The notes under the pieces were generated by a model. It was given only the letters and a program-made list of their open reading frames with translations. It was not told the DNA's origin and searched no databases. A program made the position numbers and the translations under genes. 64,000 bases of DNA from Costus lasius. Lineage: Eukaryota > Streptophyta > Magnoliopsida > Zingiberales > Costaceae. Location: assembly GCA_027563935.2 (NCBI GenBank), contig CM050451.1, positions 32,069,565 to 32,133,564 of the forward strand, read 5' to 3'. Below are positions 10,903 to 23,130 of the stretch, piece after piece (the first letter of the stretch is position 1; each line of letters begins with the position of its first letter).

Positions 10903-13689
10903 GAATTTGTGGGGTTATTTTTGGTCATGATTAAATGTAATTGACCTTTTCCAAATTCACCTTATAAATTAATAAGGCTTTTTGTTTAATGGGTTCTGGC
11001 TTCCAATCAGCGCAAGCACTCATTGTTAATTACCCCTAAAATTAGGATACCTTTGATTAAGAGATCTATGTAATAAACAAACAACAACATTCCATAAATT
11101 GGAGGGCAAAATATTTTATAAATTTCATATCAATACATGGCTCATGAACAACTTAAAATTTGAAACAATCTTCATTAAGGAAAGACTTGTCGATGGATGT
11201 CTGATTTTTCATGAACATGCGGGCATTTGAACATTTAGCCATGATGGTATATTTGGGATTTGGCATGTACTCAGCTTTGATGGCTTATGAGCATTTGCAC
11301 TTGAGATACTTGGTCTTGATGACTTGTGAGCATTTGGATTTGATTTGTACCCGGCCTTGATGGTTTGTGAGCATTTGATATTCGGTCTTGATGACTTGTG
11401 AGTATTTGAACTTGAGATACTCGGCCTTGATGACTTGTGAGCATTTAGATTTGAGATACTCGGCCTCGACGGCTTATGAGTATTTGAGACTTAATTTGTG
11501 CTCGACCTTGATTGCTTATTAGCATTTGACATGTGTTCGGCCTTTGATGGCTTATTAGCACTTGACATGTGTTCGGCCTTAACGGCTTATTAGCACTTGA
11601 CATGTGTTCGGCCTTAACGGCTTATTGGCATTTGACATGTGTTCGGCCTTAACGGCCTATTGGGTATTTGATTTTGAGAAATATCCGGCCTTGACGGTTT
11701 AATGGATATTTCAATTTGGAAAATATCCGGCCTCAGTGGCTTATTGGATATTTGGATTTGGAAAGTACCCGGCCTCAACGGCTTATTGGGTATTTGATTT
11801 TGAGAAATATCCGGCCTTGACGGCTTAATGGATATTTCAATTTGGAAAATATCCAGCCTCAACAGCTTATTGGATATTTGGATTTGGTTTGGCCCTTGGT
11901 GAGCATTCGAAATTGATTTTTGCTTGGCCTTAATGACTTGCGAGCATTTGAACTCCATATATTATGAGAAATAATTATTTTATCTTGGAGCATCACGTAC
12001 ACAATATTATATTGAGGAGCTACACCCCGATGACAAGCATCGACGTATGCATCTCCCAAACAATATTATATTGTGATGATGGTTTGATGAAAATACGTTG
12101 AGTGAGTTAATATGTTTTAATTTAAATCCAAAATGATATTTGGGAAGATTGGACTTAATTTTGACTTATGTTGATAGAAATCATCTCTAGCCATCAAACG
12201 TCTGATTTTCTCATGGTTGTTGATCTATATTCATAGATCTGTTTAATCAAGGACTTGGATCAAAAATCTGAGTTCATATTTGGAAAGATCAAGTTCAACT
12301 TAGTAGGGATCGACTCCTAGATCATGTCAATCGTCAATGGATTGACCTAGATACGTTCAGATTAATTTCAGCCGTCGATTGATCTGATTTATCACGACCA
12401 TTTATTTAAATTCACAGATTTTCTTCAATCCAGATCTCAGATCGAAAATCTGATATTGTAGTTGGAAAGATCAGGGTCGAGATAGTAGGAATTGGCACCT
12501 GGATCATGTCAAAGGTCAACCGATTGACCAAGATATGCTCCAAACATTCTCAGCCATTGATTTAGAGTTTAGATCAGACTCATCTTTACCGTCCATTTAA
12601 ATTCAATGATTAGCTTCAATTCGGGTCTCTGATCAAAAATCCGATATTGTATTTAGAAAGATCAGGGTCGAGATAGCAGGAATCGACACCTGAATCATGT
12701 CAACGGTCAATGGATTGGCTTAGATGTGCTCAGATCAATCTCAGCCATTGATCCAAAATTTAGTCAGATTCATCTTGATCGTTCATTTAAATTCACATAT
12801 ATGTTTTATTCCAGAATTCGGATCGGAAATCCGATATCACATTTGAGAAGATCAGGTTTGACTTAGTGGGGATCGACTCCTTGATCATGTCAGAAGGTAA
12901 CAGATTGACCTTGATATGCTAGAAACATTCCCAGCCGTTCATTTAATCATTTAAATCTGAGCCGTTTGATTGCATTGGATTAATCCTGACCGTTTGATCT
13001 GAGTGGAGATCTGGACCGTTCGATCAACGATTGATTTAATCGGATCCGTTCGATTTTGATTGAATCTAGACCGTCGAGATTTTTTAAATCTGAAGCGTTG
13101 ATTTCAAATTGATAAATCACAGCCGTTGGATTCATTTTATTTACTTAGAGTGATCTTGGCCGTCCGATTAAAATTAAAGTAATCTCAATCGTCAATTTTC
13201 ATCAGATCTGGACCATTGGATTTTGTGGACAAATCGCAGTCGTTTGTCTATTTCTTTCATCTCTCTCGACGTCGGTGGCGGTGGACGAGACTAGGGTTCG
13301 TCGCCGCCGGCTGCTCTCCGCTCCTCTGATCAATCGGCTTCAGGGGTGTCTTCCCTAGGTCATGGATGACTTGTTGCCGGAGTTCGGAGGCATATGGTGG
13401 AGAATCGGCGGAGAATCGAAGAGATTGGTGGAAACAGGGCCGTCGATGATGTTTCGCTCGATTCTGGTGATCCACTGAGTGGATGGATGGATCCTCTCGG
13501 CTGTAGGTTTGCTAGCATGGGGAGAGCATGCAGTCATGATTTGAGGGAGATCTGACGGTTGGATTTCGAGTGCTTATAGTAGAGCGTTGGCGGACGTTGA
13601 GAGCTTCGGTGATGAAGCTTCCGTCTCCGAGTGCTTGCATTCATCGTTGGAATAAATTTTTCGTATTTTGCACGGCTCTTAAAATCATA

Positions 13690-14510
13690 ACAGCGATAAT
13701 GTGATAAGGGAATATAAAATTCTAAAACTTTTTAAGGGATATAAAGATCTCAGAAATAGTCTAGGATAAAATCCTAGGAATAAAATTAAGGGATATGAAT
13801 CCCAGAAATAGTCTAGGATATGAAATCCTATGAATAAAATAAGGGATATAAAGATCCCAGAAATAGTCTAGGATATGAAATCCTAGGAATAAAATAGGGG
13901 ATATAAAGATCCCAGAAATAGTCTAGGATATGAAATCCTAGAAATAAAAATAGGGAATATAAAGATCCTAGACTATGAAATCCTAGGAATGAAATAGGGG
14001 ATATAAAGATCCCAGAAATAGTTTAGGATATGAAATCCTAGGAATAAAATAGGGGATATAAAGATCCCACAAATAGTCTATGATATGAAATCCTAGGAAT
14101 AAAATAGGGGATATAAAGATTCCAGAAATAGTCTAGGATATGAAATCCTAGAAATGAAATAAGGGATATAAAGATCTCATAAATATCTATGATATGAAAT
14201 CCTAGGAATGAACTAGGGGATATAAAGATCCCAGAATTAGTCTAGGCTATGAAATCCTAGGAATGAAATAGGGGATATAAAGATCCCAGAAATAGTCTAG
14301 GATATGAAATCCTAGGAATAAAATAAGGAATATAAAGGTCCCAAAAATAATATAGGATATGAAATCCTAGGATATGAAATCCAAGGAATAAAATAAGAAA
14401 TATAAAAGTCCCAAAAATAATATAGGATATAAAATTCTAGAAATAAATTAGGGGATATAAGAATCCAAAAATAATGAAGAATATAAAATCCTAAGAATAA
14501 AACTCCCTCT
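13690..14510. repeat. Tandem array of about 56-bp units with two hairpins each
   Basis: About 14 units of GGGATATAAAGATCCC followed by an AGAAATAGT spacer, then CTAGGAT-atgaa-ATCCTAG and a GAATAAAATA spacer. Both inverted repeats are kept in most units; the right-hand units decay. Confidence 0.9.
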
Positions 14511-14519
14511 CCTTTTGTT

Positions 14520-15290
14520 GTCGAGAGCTTGAAAAATTCTCTACCTTTATTTTTGTTGCCGAGAGATGTTTCTCTCTCCTTCTTTCTTTGGCTCTCCTTT
14601 TTTTTTTTCTTTCAGCCTCATGTCACGTTGCCGAGAGCTTGCCTTTTAATTTATTTTTGTTGCCGAGAGATGTTTCTCTCTCCTTCTTTCTTTTCTTTGG
14701 CTCTCTCTTTTTTTTTTTCTTTCAGCCTCATGTCACGTTGCCGAGAGCTTGCCTTTTAATTTTGCTCCTCTCCACTTTTCTTGCCGAGACTTGCTTTTGA
14801 TTTTTCTTTCTTTTTTTTTTATCCATCTTGTTGCCGAGAGCAATCTCCTCTCCAATTTCTTAATTCCTCTCTTCCAATTCTCCTCTTGCTCCTTTTTTTT
14901 TATTTTTTTAAAGCCAAGTCCACCTTTTTTCTATGCTGCCGAGAACTTGAACTCTCAATCTCCTTTCTCCTTGCCGAGACTCATGCAGCCAAGAAATACC
15001 TCCTCCACTCTACTTCTTTTGTTACTGCCGCTCCCCCTCAATTTTTCTTCGTTTTGCTTCCTCCTTACTTTTTTGTTTCGGCTGCTGCTTCTAAGGACTT
15101 CTTCCAGCCTTCTCTTCTTTGTTTTGGATTTTGAGCCACCTGCTCTTTTTCTTGATGCTGCCCAGAGCTTGGATAGCACTTTTCCTCTATCCAGCCACTG
15201 CTCCCCTCTCGACTTTTTTAATCTTTCTCTTTTTTGTTGGTGTTGCCGAGAGTTTGGATGCTCTCCCTTTTTCTTTTTTTTTTCTTCAGC
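14520..15290. repeat. Pyrimidine-rich array with GCCGAGAGCTTG motif
   Basis: The plus strand is dominated by T and C, with about ten copies of TTGCCGAGAGCTTG or close variants. Two units of about 110 bp (14545-14650 and 14650-14760) are nearly identical. The long ORFs here are low-complexity phenylalanine/leucine/serine translations and not genes. Confidence 0.8.
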
Positions 15291-15764
15291 TCTTCTCACG
15301 CCTTCCCCCGACTTCTTCGTTTTTTTTTTATGCAAGAGTGTCTCCTCTTTTATAAGAAAATTGGCTCAACTTTCTATGTCTCACACGATTGATAAAATAA
15401 TTGTTACAGTTTTACTTCCCTTTATGTGTAGCCGAATTTCCTTCCCTTTCTTTATTGCTTTTTATTGCTTTCCTTCTTTAGTGACATAGGCATGCCTCCT
15501 CTATGCCACTATTTCCTTTTACTCAATTTCTATATTTTTTTTTATTTGATTTGATTTTATTTTTTTTGGCAATATGTATTTTCCCTTTTGTAAAAATTTG
15601 AAAGCTCATACGCCACTTAATTTTTTATGTTTCTAATGTTTTACTCCATGTTCAAAATCAATTTTGACCATTATTATTATTATTATTATTTTGCACGCCT
15701 CTAATTTTTTATGGTTAAAGTCAATTTTGACTTTATTATTTGGGTAAAAATTTATCGTTCAACA

Positions 15765-16349
15765 GAGTCAATTTATCAAACGTGAAGATCTTGTGCGAAA
15801 GTAAGGATCGGAACGTTGGAAAACCTTCAGTAGAACTTGTGTCGAGACTCGGATGCACGAAAGTGATCCTTGAGATTCCACTCGAGATGATCCACTTAAA
15901 ATTCGGATGCACGAAAGTGATCCTTGAGTTCTTTGATAGATGATTTACTTATTTTCAGCTTGGGATAGATCTTGCGCGAAAGCGAGGATCGGTCCCTGCA
16001 TGATTGTCTGCACGAAAGTGAGATAATCCTTTTATGAAGTAAATTGTATCTTTATCATGATAAAATTAAACTGACGAATTTCTATTTATACCTAGTCATA
16101 GAAATCAAAGTAGACGAAACCCTAATCTCAGTTTCTCTCTCTGGTATTTTCGTTAGCTTTCAATAATTCACTTGCATAGTTTCGACTGCCTAGATAGTAA
16201 GAAATTGATTATTCGATACTTGACAAACGAGGTCTCTGTGGAACGATATTTTTTATTACTTTGAATATCCGTGCACTTGTGGACACAACAGCTTTTTGGC
16301 GGCAACGCTAGAAATAAGTTTCTGTCTAGCTACTTGTTGGGATACAACA
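15765..16349 (+). repeat. 3' LTR of element A, second part
   Basis: Aligns with 1228-1812 of the 5' LTR, including the CACGAAAGTGA repeats and the 59-bp terminal extension, and ends GATACAACA at 16349. C resumes at 16350. Confidence 0.9.
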
Positions 16350-19300
16350 ATAAGATTGGTAGAGAAAAATGGCTGCTTAAGGCCTCGATTAGAAGCTGAA
16401 TTTCGCCGACTTCAAAAGCTATGGTACCCTCCTTCAAGAGAAATATTTTCACCAAGTGGAAGAATTTCTAATACTCGAGGTTTGAGATATCAAGAACCCG
16501 AGGAGTCATTGGATGAATCAACATACCAACTTCCTTTACACATTTGTAATGTGGTGTCAATATGTGAAGTGGAAGAAGAGCCAAATAACTGAGAGGTAGA
16601 AGAGCTCGAAAAGACACCCAAAGGATTAGAAGACCGGGGGGGACCACAAACCACTTGTGATGATTTATTGGAAATCAATCTTGGATCTGAAGAAGAAATT
16701 AAACCTACTTTTATAAGTGCCTTGCTTTCAGAAGATGAAGGAAATCAATTGAAGACACTTCTACAAGAATTTAGTGATTGTTTCGATTGGTCGTATAAGG
16801 AAATGCCTGGACTGGATCCGGAAATTGCTACGCATAAGCTAGCCATTAATCCTGACAACACTCCAATAAAGCAAGCCCCTAGAAGAATGCAGATAGAGTT
16901 AGAGGAACAAATTATTGTTGAAATCAAGAAGCTTATTGAGGTAGGCTTCATTAGAGAAGAGAAATATGCAAACTGGATAGCAAGCATTGTTATAGTAAAA
17001 AAGAAAAAAAAAGGACAAATTCGAGTCTGTGTGGATTTTAGAGACTTGAATAATGCTTGTCCAAATGATGATTTTCCTCTCCCTATTTCAGAAGTGATGA
17101 TAGATTTAGTATCAAACTATGACATATTCTCATTCATAGACGGATTCTCTGGATATAATCAAATCAAAATGGCACCAGAAGATGAAAGACATACATCATT
17201 TCGTACACCAATTGGTATATACTGTTACACCGTTATGCCATTCGGACTCAAGAATGCAGGTGTAACATACCAAAGGGCAATGACAAAGATTTTTGACAAC
17301 TTAATTCACAAAATTGTTGAATGTTATGTTGATGACTTGGTCGTTAAATTTCAATCCAAATTGGACCATTGGCAAGATTTTAAAACTATGTTTACTCACA
17401 TTCGTAAACATAATCTTAAGATGAATCCTCTCAAGTGAGCATTTGGAGTCTTGTCAGGAAAGTTCCTTAGGTTTATCGTGAAACACAGAAGAATTGAGAT
17501 AGACCAATCAAAAATAAAAGCTATCACTGAAATGTCGCCTCCAAGAAATCTAAAAGAGCTCAGATCATTTCAAGGGCGCTTGGCGTATATTCGAAGATTC
17601 ATTTTCAATTTATCTGGGCAAATCCATCCCTTCTCGAAATTAACCAAGAAAGATGCTCCATTTGTTTGCGATAACGCTTGTCAAAAAGCTTTTGAAAATA
17701 TTAAAGAATATCTATTGCATCCTCCAGTCCTTGGTGCACTGATTGTTGGAAAACCTTTAATTTTATACACTACAGCATTTGATACATCTTTAGGAGTTTT
17801 ATTAGCTCAGAACAATGATGATGGAAAGGAAAGTGCTCTATATTATCTCAGTCGAATGTTTGTGGGGGCAAAAAGTTCATACTCTCCTATTGAAAAGCAA
17901 TGCCTAGCTTTGGTCTTTGTTGTCAAGAAATTAAGGCACTATCTTCTTGAGCATAAAATCTAGCTTATATCGAAAGTTGATCCTTTGCGATATCTCATGA
18001 CGAGGCCAACATTAACTGGACATCTAGCCAAATGGGTAGTGTTACTTCAGGAATTTGATATAACATATGTATCATAGAAAGCAATAAAGGGACAAGTGTT
18101 AGCTGACTTTTGGGCGGCCCACCCCCTTCCAGATAATTCACCTCTCGCATATGATCTTCCGGACGAAGAGGTGTTGAACGCAAATGACACTGAAAAATAT
18201 TGGGAGCTTTATTTTGACGGAGCATCCTTGATTCAACCGGCTATTAGCCCCGACATTCCGAAAGTAAAGTCAGGAATTGGTCTAGTATTCATTACTCCAG
18301 AAAAGGGGATACTGTACTATTCCCTAGCACTTACAGAACCCTGCACTATTAACAAAGCTGAATATGAAGCCTTAATTGTTGGACTTGAATTCGCAAATGA
18401 AATGAAAATTGAAAAATTACATGTGTATGGGGATTCTCAACTCATCATCAAGCTAGTGACTGGAGAATATAAGATCAAGAAGGCAGAATTGCATAAATAT
18501 CATTTTAAAGCAAACGAGCTTTTGGAGAAAATTCCTTGCGTTACTTTAACACGCATACCTAGAGCTGTCAATGGTAAAGCAGACGCTTTAGCTCGGCTTG
18601 CTAAAGAATTGGCTAATCCTATAAGTGAGCAGATCGATGTGAATGTCAAGAATAGAAGATTGATTGCGCCTGTAAATATAAATGCTGAAGATGATGATAT
18701 GCATATGGATGATACATTGAAAATCGTAATAGCAACTCTTGAACAAGAAAATGATTGGAGAGACCCTTTTCTTAATTATTTTAAAATGGTTATTCTACCT
18801 GAAGAAAAAGCTCAAAGGATGCAATTGAAGAAAAGAGCCCTCCGATATGTTTTCATGAATGATACTTTATATCGATGTTCATATGAACAATTATGGCTTC
18901 GATGTATCGCTGGAAATGAAATTGCTCACGTGCTAAATGAAATTCACTCAGGTCTTTGTGGAGCTCATCAATCCGGACCTAAGATGTACCTGAAAATTAA
19001 AAGGTTGGGATACTACTGGCCTAGTATGGTACATGATTGTATTGAATATGCAAAGAAATGTCACTCATGTCAAGTGCATGGGGATTTGATTCATAAGCAT
19101 CCTAATCTTCTTCATCCAACAATCTCATCTTGGCCATTCGAGATATGGAGAACTGACATAATTGGACCGATTGAACCTCCATCGTCTTTGGGTCATCGCT
19201 TTATACTAGCTGCTATAGACTATTTTTTGAAATGGGCAGAAGTTATCCCCTTAAAGGAAGTCAAAGCTAGCAATGTGGTCCACTTTTTTCGTGAAAATGT

Positions 19301-20006
19301 ATTGAGTCGATTTGGAACTCCAAGAAGAATTATATCTGATAATGGGCTTGCTTTTAAAAATTTTGTTGTCTACAAATTTGCGGATCGACATAAAATTGAT
19401 TGGCGATATTCCTCGATAAATAATCCAAGGGCGAATGGATTGGCAGAAGCATTTAACAAAACTCTTTTCAAGCTGCTCAAGAAGAATGCATCGAAGAATA
19501 GAAGAGATTGGCATCAGAAGTTGGTAGAAGTGCTATGGGCTTATAGGACTACTTATCAAACACCAACTCAATCAACATCATATTCTTTGGTTTTTGGTGT
19601 CGAGGTAGTGCTCCCTCTCAAAATAGAAATACCATCACTAAGAGTTGCTGTTCAACACGGTATGACAATTGGAGAAAATATGCAACTACTTCTTAATGAA
19701 TTAGATACTTTAGACGAGCAAAGATTAAATGCACAATAGAATTTGGAGCTATATCAAGCACAAATGTCTAGAGCTTATGATAAGCTAACACAGAAACGTG
19801 TGTTCAAAGAAGGGGATCTCGTTCTAGTGTTGCGATGACCCATGATAGAAAACAAGATGGCAAGAGAAAAATTTAATCCCACCTGGGAAGGGCCATATGT
19901 GATAGAAAAAGCTTATGAAGGAGGAGCTTATCAATTAATAGATCAAGACGGAGAACACCCAATGCCACCAATCAATGCTTGCTTTTTGAAAAAATATCAC
20001 ATTTGA
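16350..20006 (+). pseudogene. Tat-type pol (RT, RNase H, second RNase H, integrase) with nonsense codons
   Basis: One frame from 16350 to the terminal stop at 20004-20006, with no frameshift. It is interrupted by stops at 16590, 17436, 17961, 18075, 19737 and 19836. RT: roughly 16860-17440, with VCVDFRDLNNACPNDDFPLP, MPFGLKNAG and the YVDD box at 17325-17336. Connection and RNase H: 17451-18000 (ALYYLSRM, YSPIEKQCLAL). Second RNase H: 18196-18620 (YFDGAS, NKAEYEALI, YGDSQLI). Integrase: HHCC zinc region about 18940-19075, catalytic D 19155, D 19338, E 19446, giving a D-D-35-E spacing. The C-terminal module is 19741-20006 (W-E-GPYVI). Several stops are one transition from the expected codon, such as CAG to TAG in a VSQK motif at 18075. 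Confidence 0.9.
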
Positions 20007-20191
20007 AGAAGCATGAAATTTAAAGAATGATGAAATGATGATTACCTCGACAAACTAAAAATTCTCTGAGTATTCATATTACTCTATCCTCTTGAAATAG
20101 CAAGTCATGCTGTGAACTTGAATGAAAATTGAATTTTGACAACAAATTTGTATGCGCATGCTGCTTATACCAAATATGTTATGGGGGCATT
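20007..20191 (+). other. Short 3' untranslated region and polypurine tract of C
   Basis: Ends ATGGGGGCATT directly before the LTR start TGTTGAAGG at 20192. This is the standard polypurine-tract arrangement. Confidence 0.75.
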
Positions 20192-21372
20192 TGTTGAAGG
20201 TAAAAAAAATAATAGAAAAAAAGTTATTCTTGAATGTAGATGCGAGACATATTTAATTTATTGAAATTAATTTTGATCGAAACTAAATCACCTTGTCATG
20301 ATTATTGGGTCAAATTAAGATTTTTGACCATGATGAAATAAATTGCTCAGCTCATTTGAAAAATAATTTATCAACGATGGAACTTTGACTAAATTGGGAT
20401 TTAATCCCAATTTCTTGAATTTTTGGAGAAAGGATCGACAATCCAGTTTTTTGGTCAAAATTATAATTTTGACACTGCAATTTCTAGTATATGAAAAAAA
20501 GAAATAAAATAAAATTATGATGAGGGATTTAATAGAAGGTCAAAATTGAAATTATTATTAATTCCAATTTTTATCACATTTCTAATGAAATTTGGATCAA
20601 AATTGAGATTTTGACCGAATTGAAATTGGATATTAATATCCATTTTGTTGTGGTGATTAAGATTTACAAATGTTGGGTCAAGGAAGACAATTTTGACCAT
20701 GAATTTTGAGAGGTGATTGTTTGGCAAGCAATTAAAAATAAATTAGTTTATTTTATTTTTAATTGAGAAAAAGAAAAGAAAATCGTGCTCGGCGGTTTGA
20801 AGAGAAGTTTTTGGGTTTTTGGAGGAGTTACGACGGTTCCAAAGCGACGAGGACTTAGGAGAAAGAAACATCGATATAAGGTAAGTTTTTCTTCTTCTCA
20901 CTCCTTGGTCTCTTTCTTCCTCCCTCATCTCTCGACACCATCAACAGACAAGGACAACTCTGATAAAAAAAAACTATTGACGGAGAAGGAAAACTCTAGT
21001 AAAAAATATTTCCATTGACGGAGAGAGCAACTCCAGCAAAAAAAATTAATTTTTTTATGTTGCCTCTAGCAACTGTCACAGCCAATTTGTCGTTGAAAAA
21101 TCCCTTCGCCGGTGATCTTCTATTTTTGATGACAGGAATAACGAAAGAGGAAAGGGGTGTTGATGAAATTAAGAAGAAGATAAAAAAAGATCACGACGTG
21201 AAAGAAGGGCTGAGAGAAAATGTTGAGGTGAAGTCTCGGCAAAAAAAAAAACTAATGATAGAAAGAAGAAAAAATTGATACCAGAAGAAAATAAATGAAA
21301 TCCTGGCAAAATCGGTAGAAGAATATGTGTGAAGAGGAAATTAGAAAAAAAATAGAGAAAAAGAGATGAAGT

Positions 21373-23130
21373 TGTTGTAGTCTGCAAGTGCACGGATACT
21401 TCGAAGTAATAAAAATATCGATCCCACAGAGACCTACGTGTTAAGTACCAAATAGTTGTATTCTTACTAGCTAAGCAATCGAATATAATGCAAGTATACG
21501 ATAGAAAGAGTGTAGAGATAATCAGAGAGAAATTGGGACTAGGGTTTCATCCACCTTAATTTCAATGACCAGATATGAATAAAAAGTTGTCAGACTAATT
21601 TTATCATGATAAAGATATAATTTACTTCATAAATGGATTATCTCACTTTCGTACAAACAATCATGCAGGGACCAATCCTCGCTTTCGCGCAAGATCTATC
21701 ACAAACTAAAAATAAGTAAATCATAAATCAAAGAACTCAAGGATCACTTTCGTGCATCCGAATTCTAAGTTGATCATCTCAAGTGGAATCTCAAGGATTA
21801 CTTTCGTACATCCGAGTCTCAACACAGGTTCTACTTAAGGCTCTCAAACGTTTCGATCCTCACTTTCACACAAGATCTTCATGTTTAACAAAACAACTCA
21901 ATCCTAGATTCAAATTATCAAACATGACAATTATTCTTCTAAAATCAACAAATAAGAACTAACCTAATTTCTTACGGTGAGTTCCTAATATTCAATTTTA
22001 GGGTTCCCAGTTCTCAAGCAAATCACCTTTGAGTCCATATTGTGAAAACTCTAAAACATGCATGATAATAAGAAAACAATGGAGAATTATAGGCAATCAT
22101 CACATAAGTAGAATTATCATAATAAAGCTATTCTGACAAAATAGAAATTATCTAGTCATAAAAAAATCAAGGGGATTACACCCCATGTCCCAAATGATGT
22201 TTAAGCTAACATGGAGGAAGAATTACAATAAATCATAGGTTAGAATGATCAGAAATCAAAAAGAAGGGAGAGTCAACTTTACGGCACGTCTGTAATAGAA
22301 ATTACAACTGAACAGTGTAGGCGCCTCTTCTTTTGTTGATTTCTCCTCCGATCGATCTCCTTTCGCTCTAAAACTTCTAGGGTATCCTCTCCTCCTCCAG
22401 GCGAAGCTTCCTTGTGAAAATCGCAACCTGAGGTGGCATCTATGCCTCTCAGCGTGAGGCCGAACCCTAAGGATGCCTCAGGACGCCTCCCTTGATTTCT
22501 CTCTGTACAATGGATAAAAATTAGGGCTGTCACTCCCTTTATCTTCTCTTCATTTTGTCGAGTTCATAGCTTCTTTCAAATCTCAATTTGGTGATCTATA
22601 GCTCGAGAAATCGTCTTCGCAAGAATCGGGCTTCAAAAACTCCGGAAAAATCACATGTCTAGTACAGAATTACGACCGTGTTTTCTATTATGGCAGTGCC
22701 GTAATTTCAGCAAAGTTTTATGTGAATTCTGGGTCAAAATTACGGTACCATAAAACATATTATTGCATTGCCGTAATTTCTGGGCAGAAAATATGGTACT
22801 GTAATTTTCATTACGGCGGGGGTGTAATCTGGGCAGAAAATTACAAGCCATAATATATATTACACCCGGGGTGTATTTTTCAAACTTCCTCCGATTTGCA
22901 TGAAAATTGACGGGTGACTTCGTCTCGGCGTCTGGAATCCAATGGTGTGCTCAAATCTTTCAAAATCCATCAAAATATGGCACTTTTTACTTGAAAATTA
23001 TCAAAAATGAGGAAAGGTGTAGATTCCACAATATTTGACAAATAAAGCTTAAAAACAAGCAAAAGAGCATAAATATGACACAAAATACTATGAAATGGCA
23101 CAAAAATTACTATATATTTTGGTGTCATCA
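21373..23130 (-). repeat. 3' LTR of element B
   Basis: 1758 bp. Plus-strand ends are TGTTGTAGTC and GGTGTCATCA. It holds CTTTCGTGCA-type repeats (21640-21870) and TTACGG arms (22278-22870). The element's purine-rich tract GAGGACAAGCAAAG, read on the minus strand, lies just outside at about 23150-23165. Confidence 0.9.

Larger units (their letters stand above)
9910..15764 (-). mobile_element. Tat-like Ty3 element D, remnant (5' LTR and leader)
   Basis: Minus-strand remnant inside the 3' LTR of A. On the minus strand it runs from an LTR (15764 down to 10908, TGTTGAACG...CCCCACA) through a primer-binding site (10902-10884) into about 1 kb of leader, and then stops without gag, pol or a second LTR. 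The expected left target flank is absent, and 447 bp of A's LTR are missing, so a deletion joined A to the D interior. The LTR terminus, the polypyrimidine/CTCGGCAA style and a roughly 60-bp hairpin are shared with the LTR of C. Confidence 0.65.
10908..15764 (-). repeat. 5' LTR of element D, 4.86 kb, made largely of tandem arrays
   Basis: TG...CA ends on the minus strand. Reading plus coordinates it contains roughly 45-bp units with CGGCCTTGACGGCTTATTGG (11170-11960), a 60-bp hairpin region (11985-12075), units of about 185 bp around GGAAAGATCAGG (12150-12950), short CCGTTCGAT units (12950-13230), a GC-rich block (13255-13650), a 56-bp hairpin array (13690-14510) and a pyrimidine-rich array with TTGCCGAGAGCTTG (14520-15290). 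ORFs seen here in either direction are by-products of the repeats. Confidence 0.65.
1..16349 (+). mobile_element. Athila-like Ty3 LTR element A, lacks pol, interrupted
   Basis: Plus-strand LTR retrotransposon whose first roughly 100 bp lie left of the window. Order: 5' LTR (to 1812), primer-binding site, gag, protease, AT-rich spacer, a truncated second ORF, a 3' untranslated region and a 3' LTR in two pieces (9037-9909 and 15765-16349). No reverse transcriptase, RNase H or integrase can be read anywhere in the internal region, so it is a non-autonomous derivative. It sits inside the pol ORF of Tat element C; the flank after its 3' LTR is ataag, but the matching left flank is outside the window. 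Solo LTR F1 and Tat-like fragment D are inserted in it. The Athila assignment rests on the gag and protease style, the Asp-type primer site and the LTR start TGATGACACC. Confidence 0.85.

Noticed and set aside
11614..11958. 114-codon minus-strand ORF with repeated RPDIFQIEIS motif
   Set aside because: A translation of the roughly 45-bp LTR repeat array; the repetition comes from the DNA and lies in a non-coding LTR.
13690..14510. Possible centromeric satellite
   Set aside because: Only about 0.8 kb, confined between other LTR arrays of D; no evidence for a longer array here.
14529..15489. Long overlapping ORFs of up to 246 codons on the plus strand
   Set aside because: They are translations of a T/C-rich repeat array in an LTR, low-complexity Phe/Leu/Ser, with matching ORFs in other frames. 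No domain.
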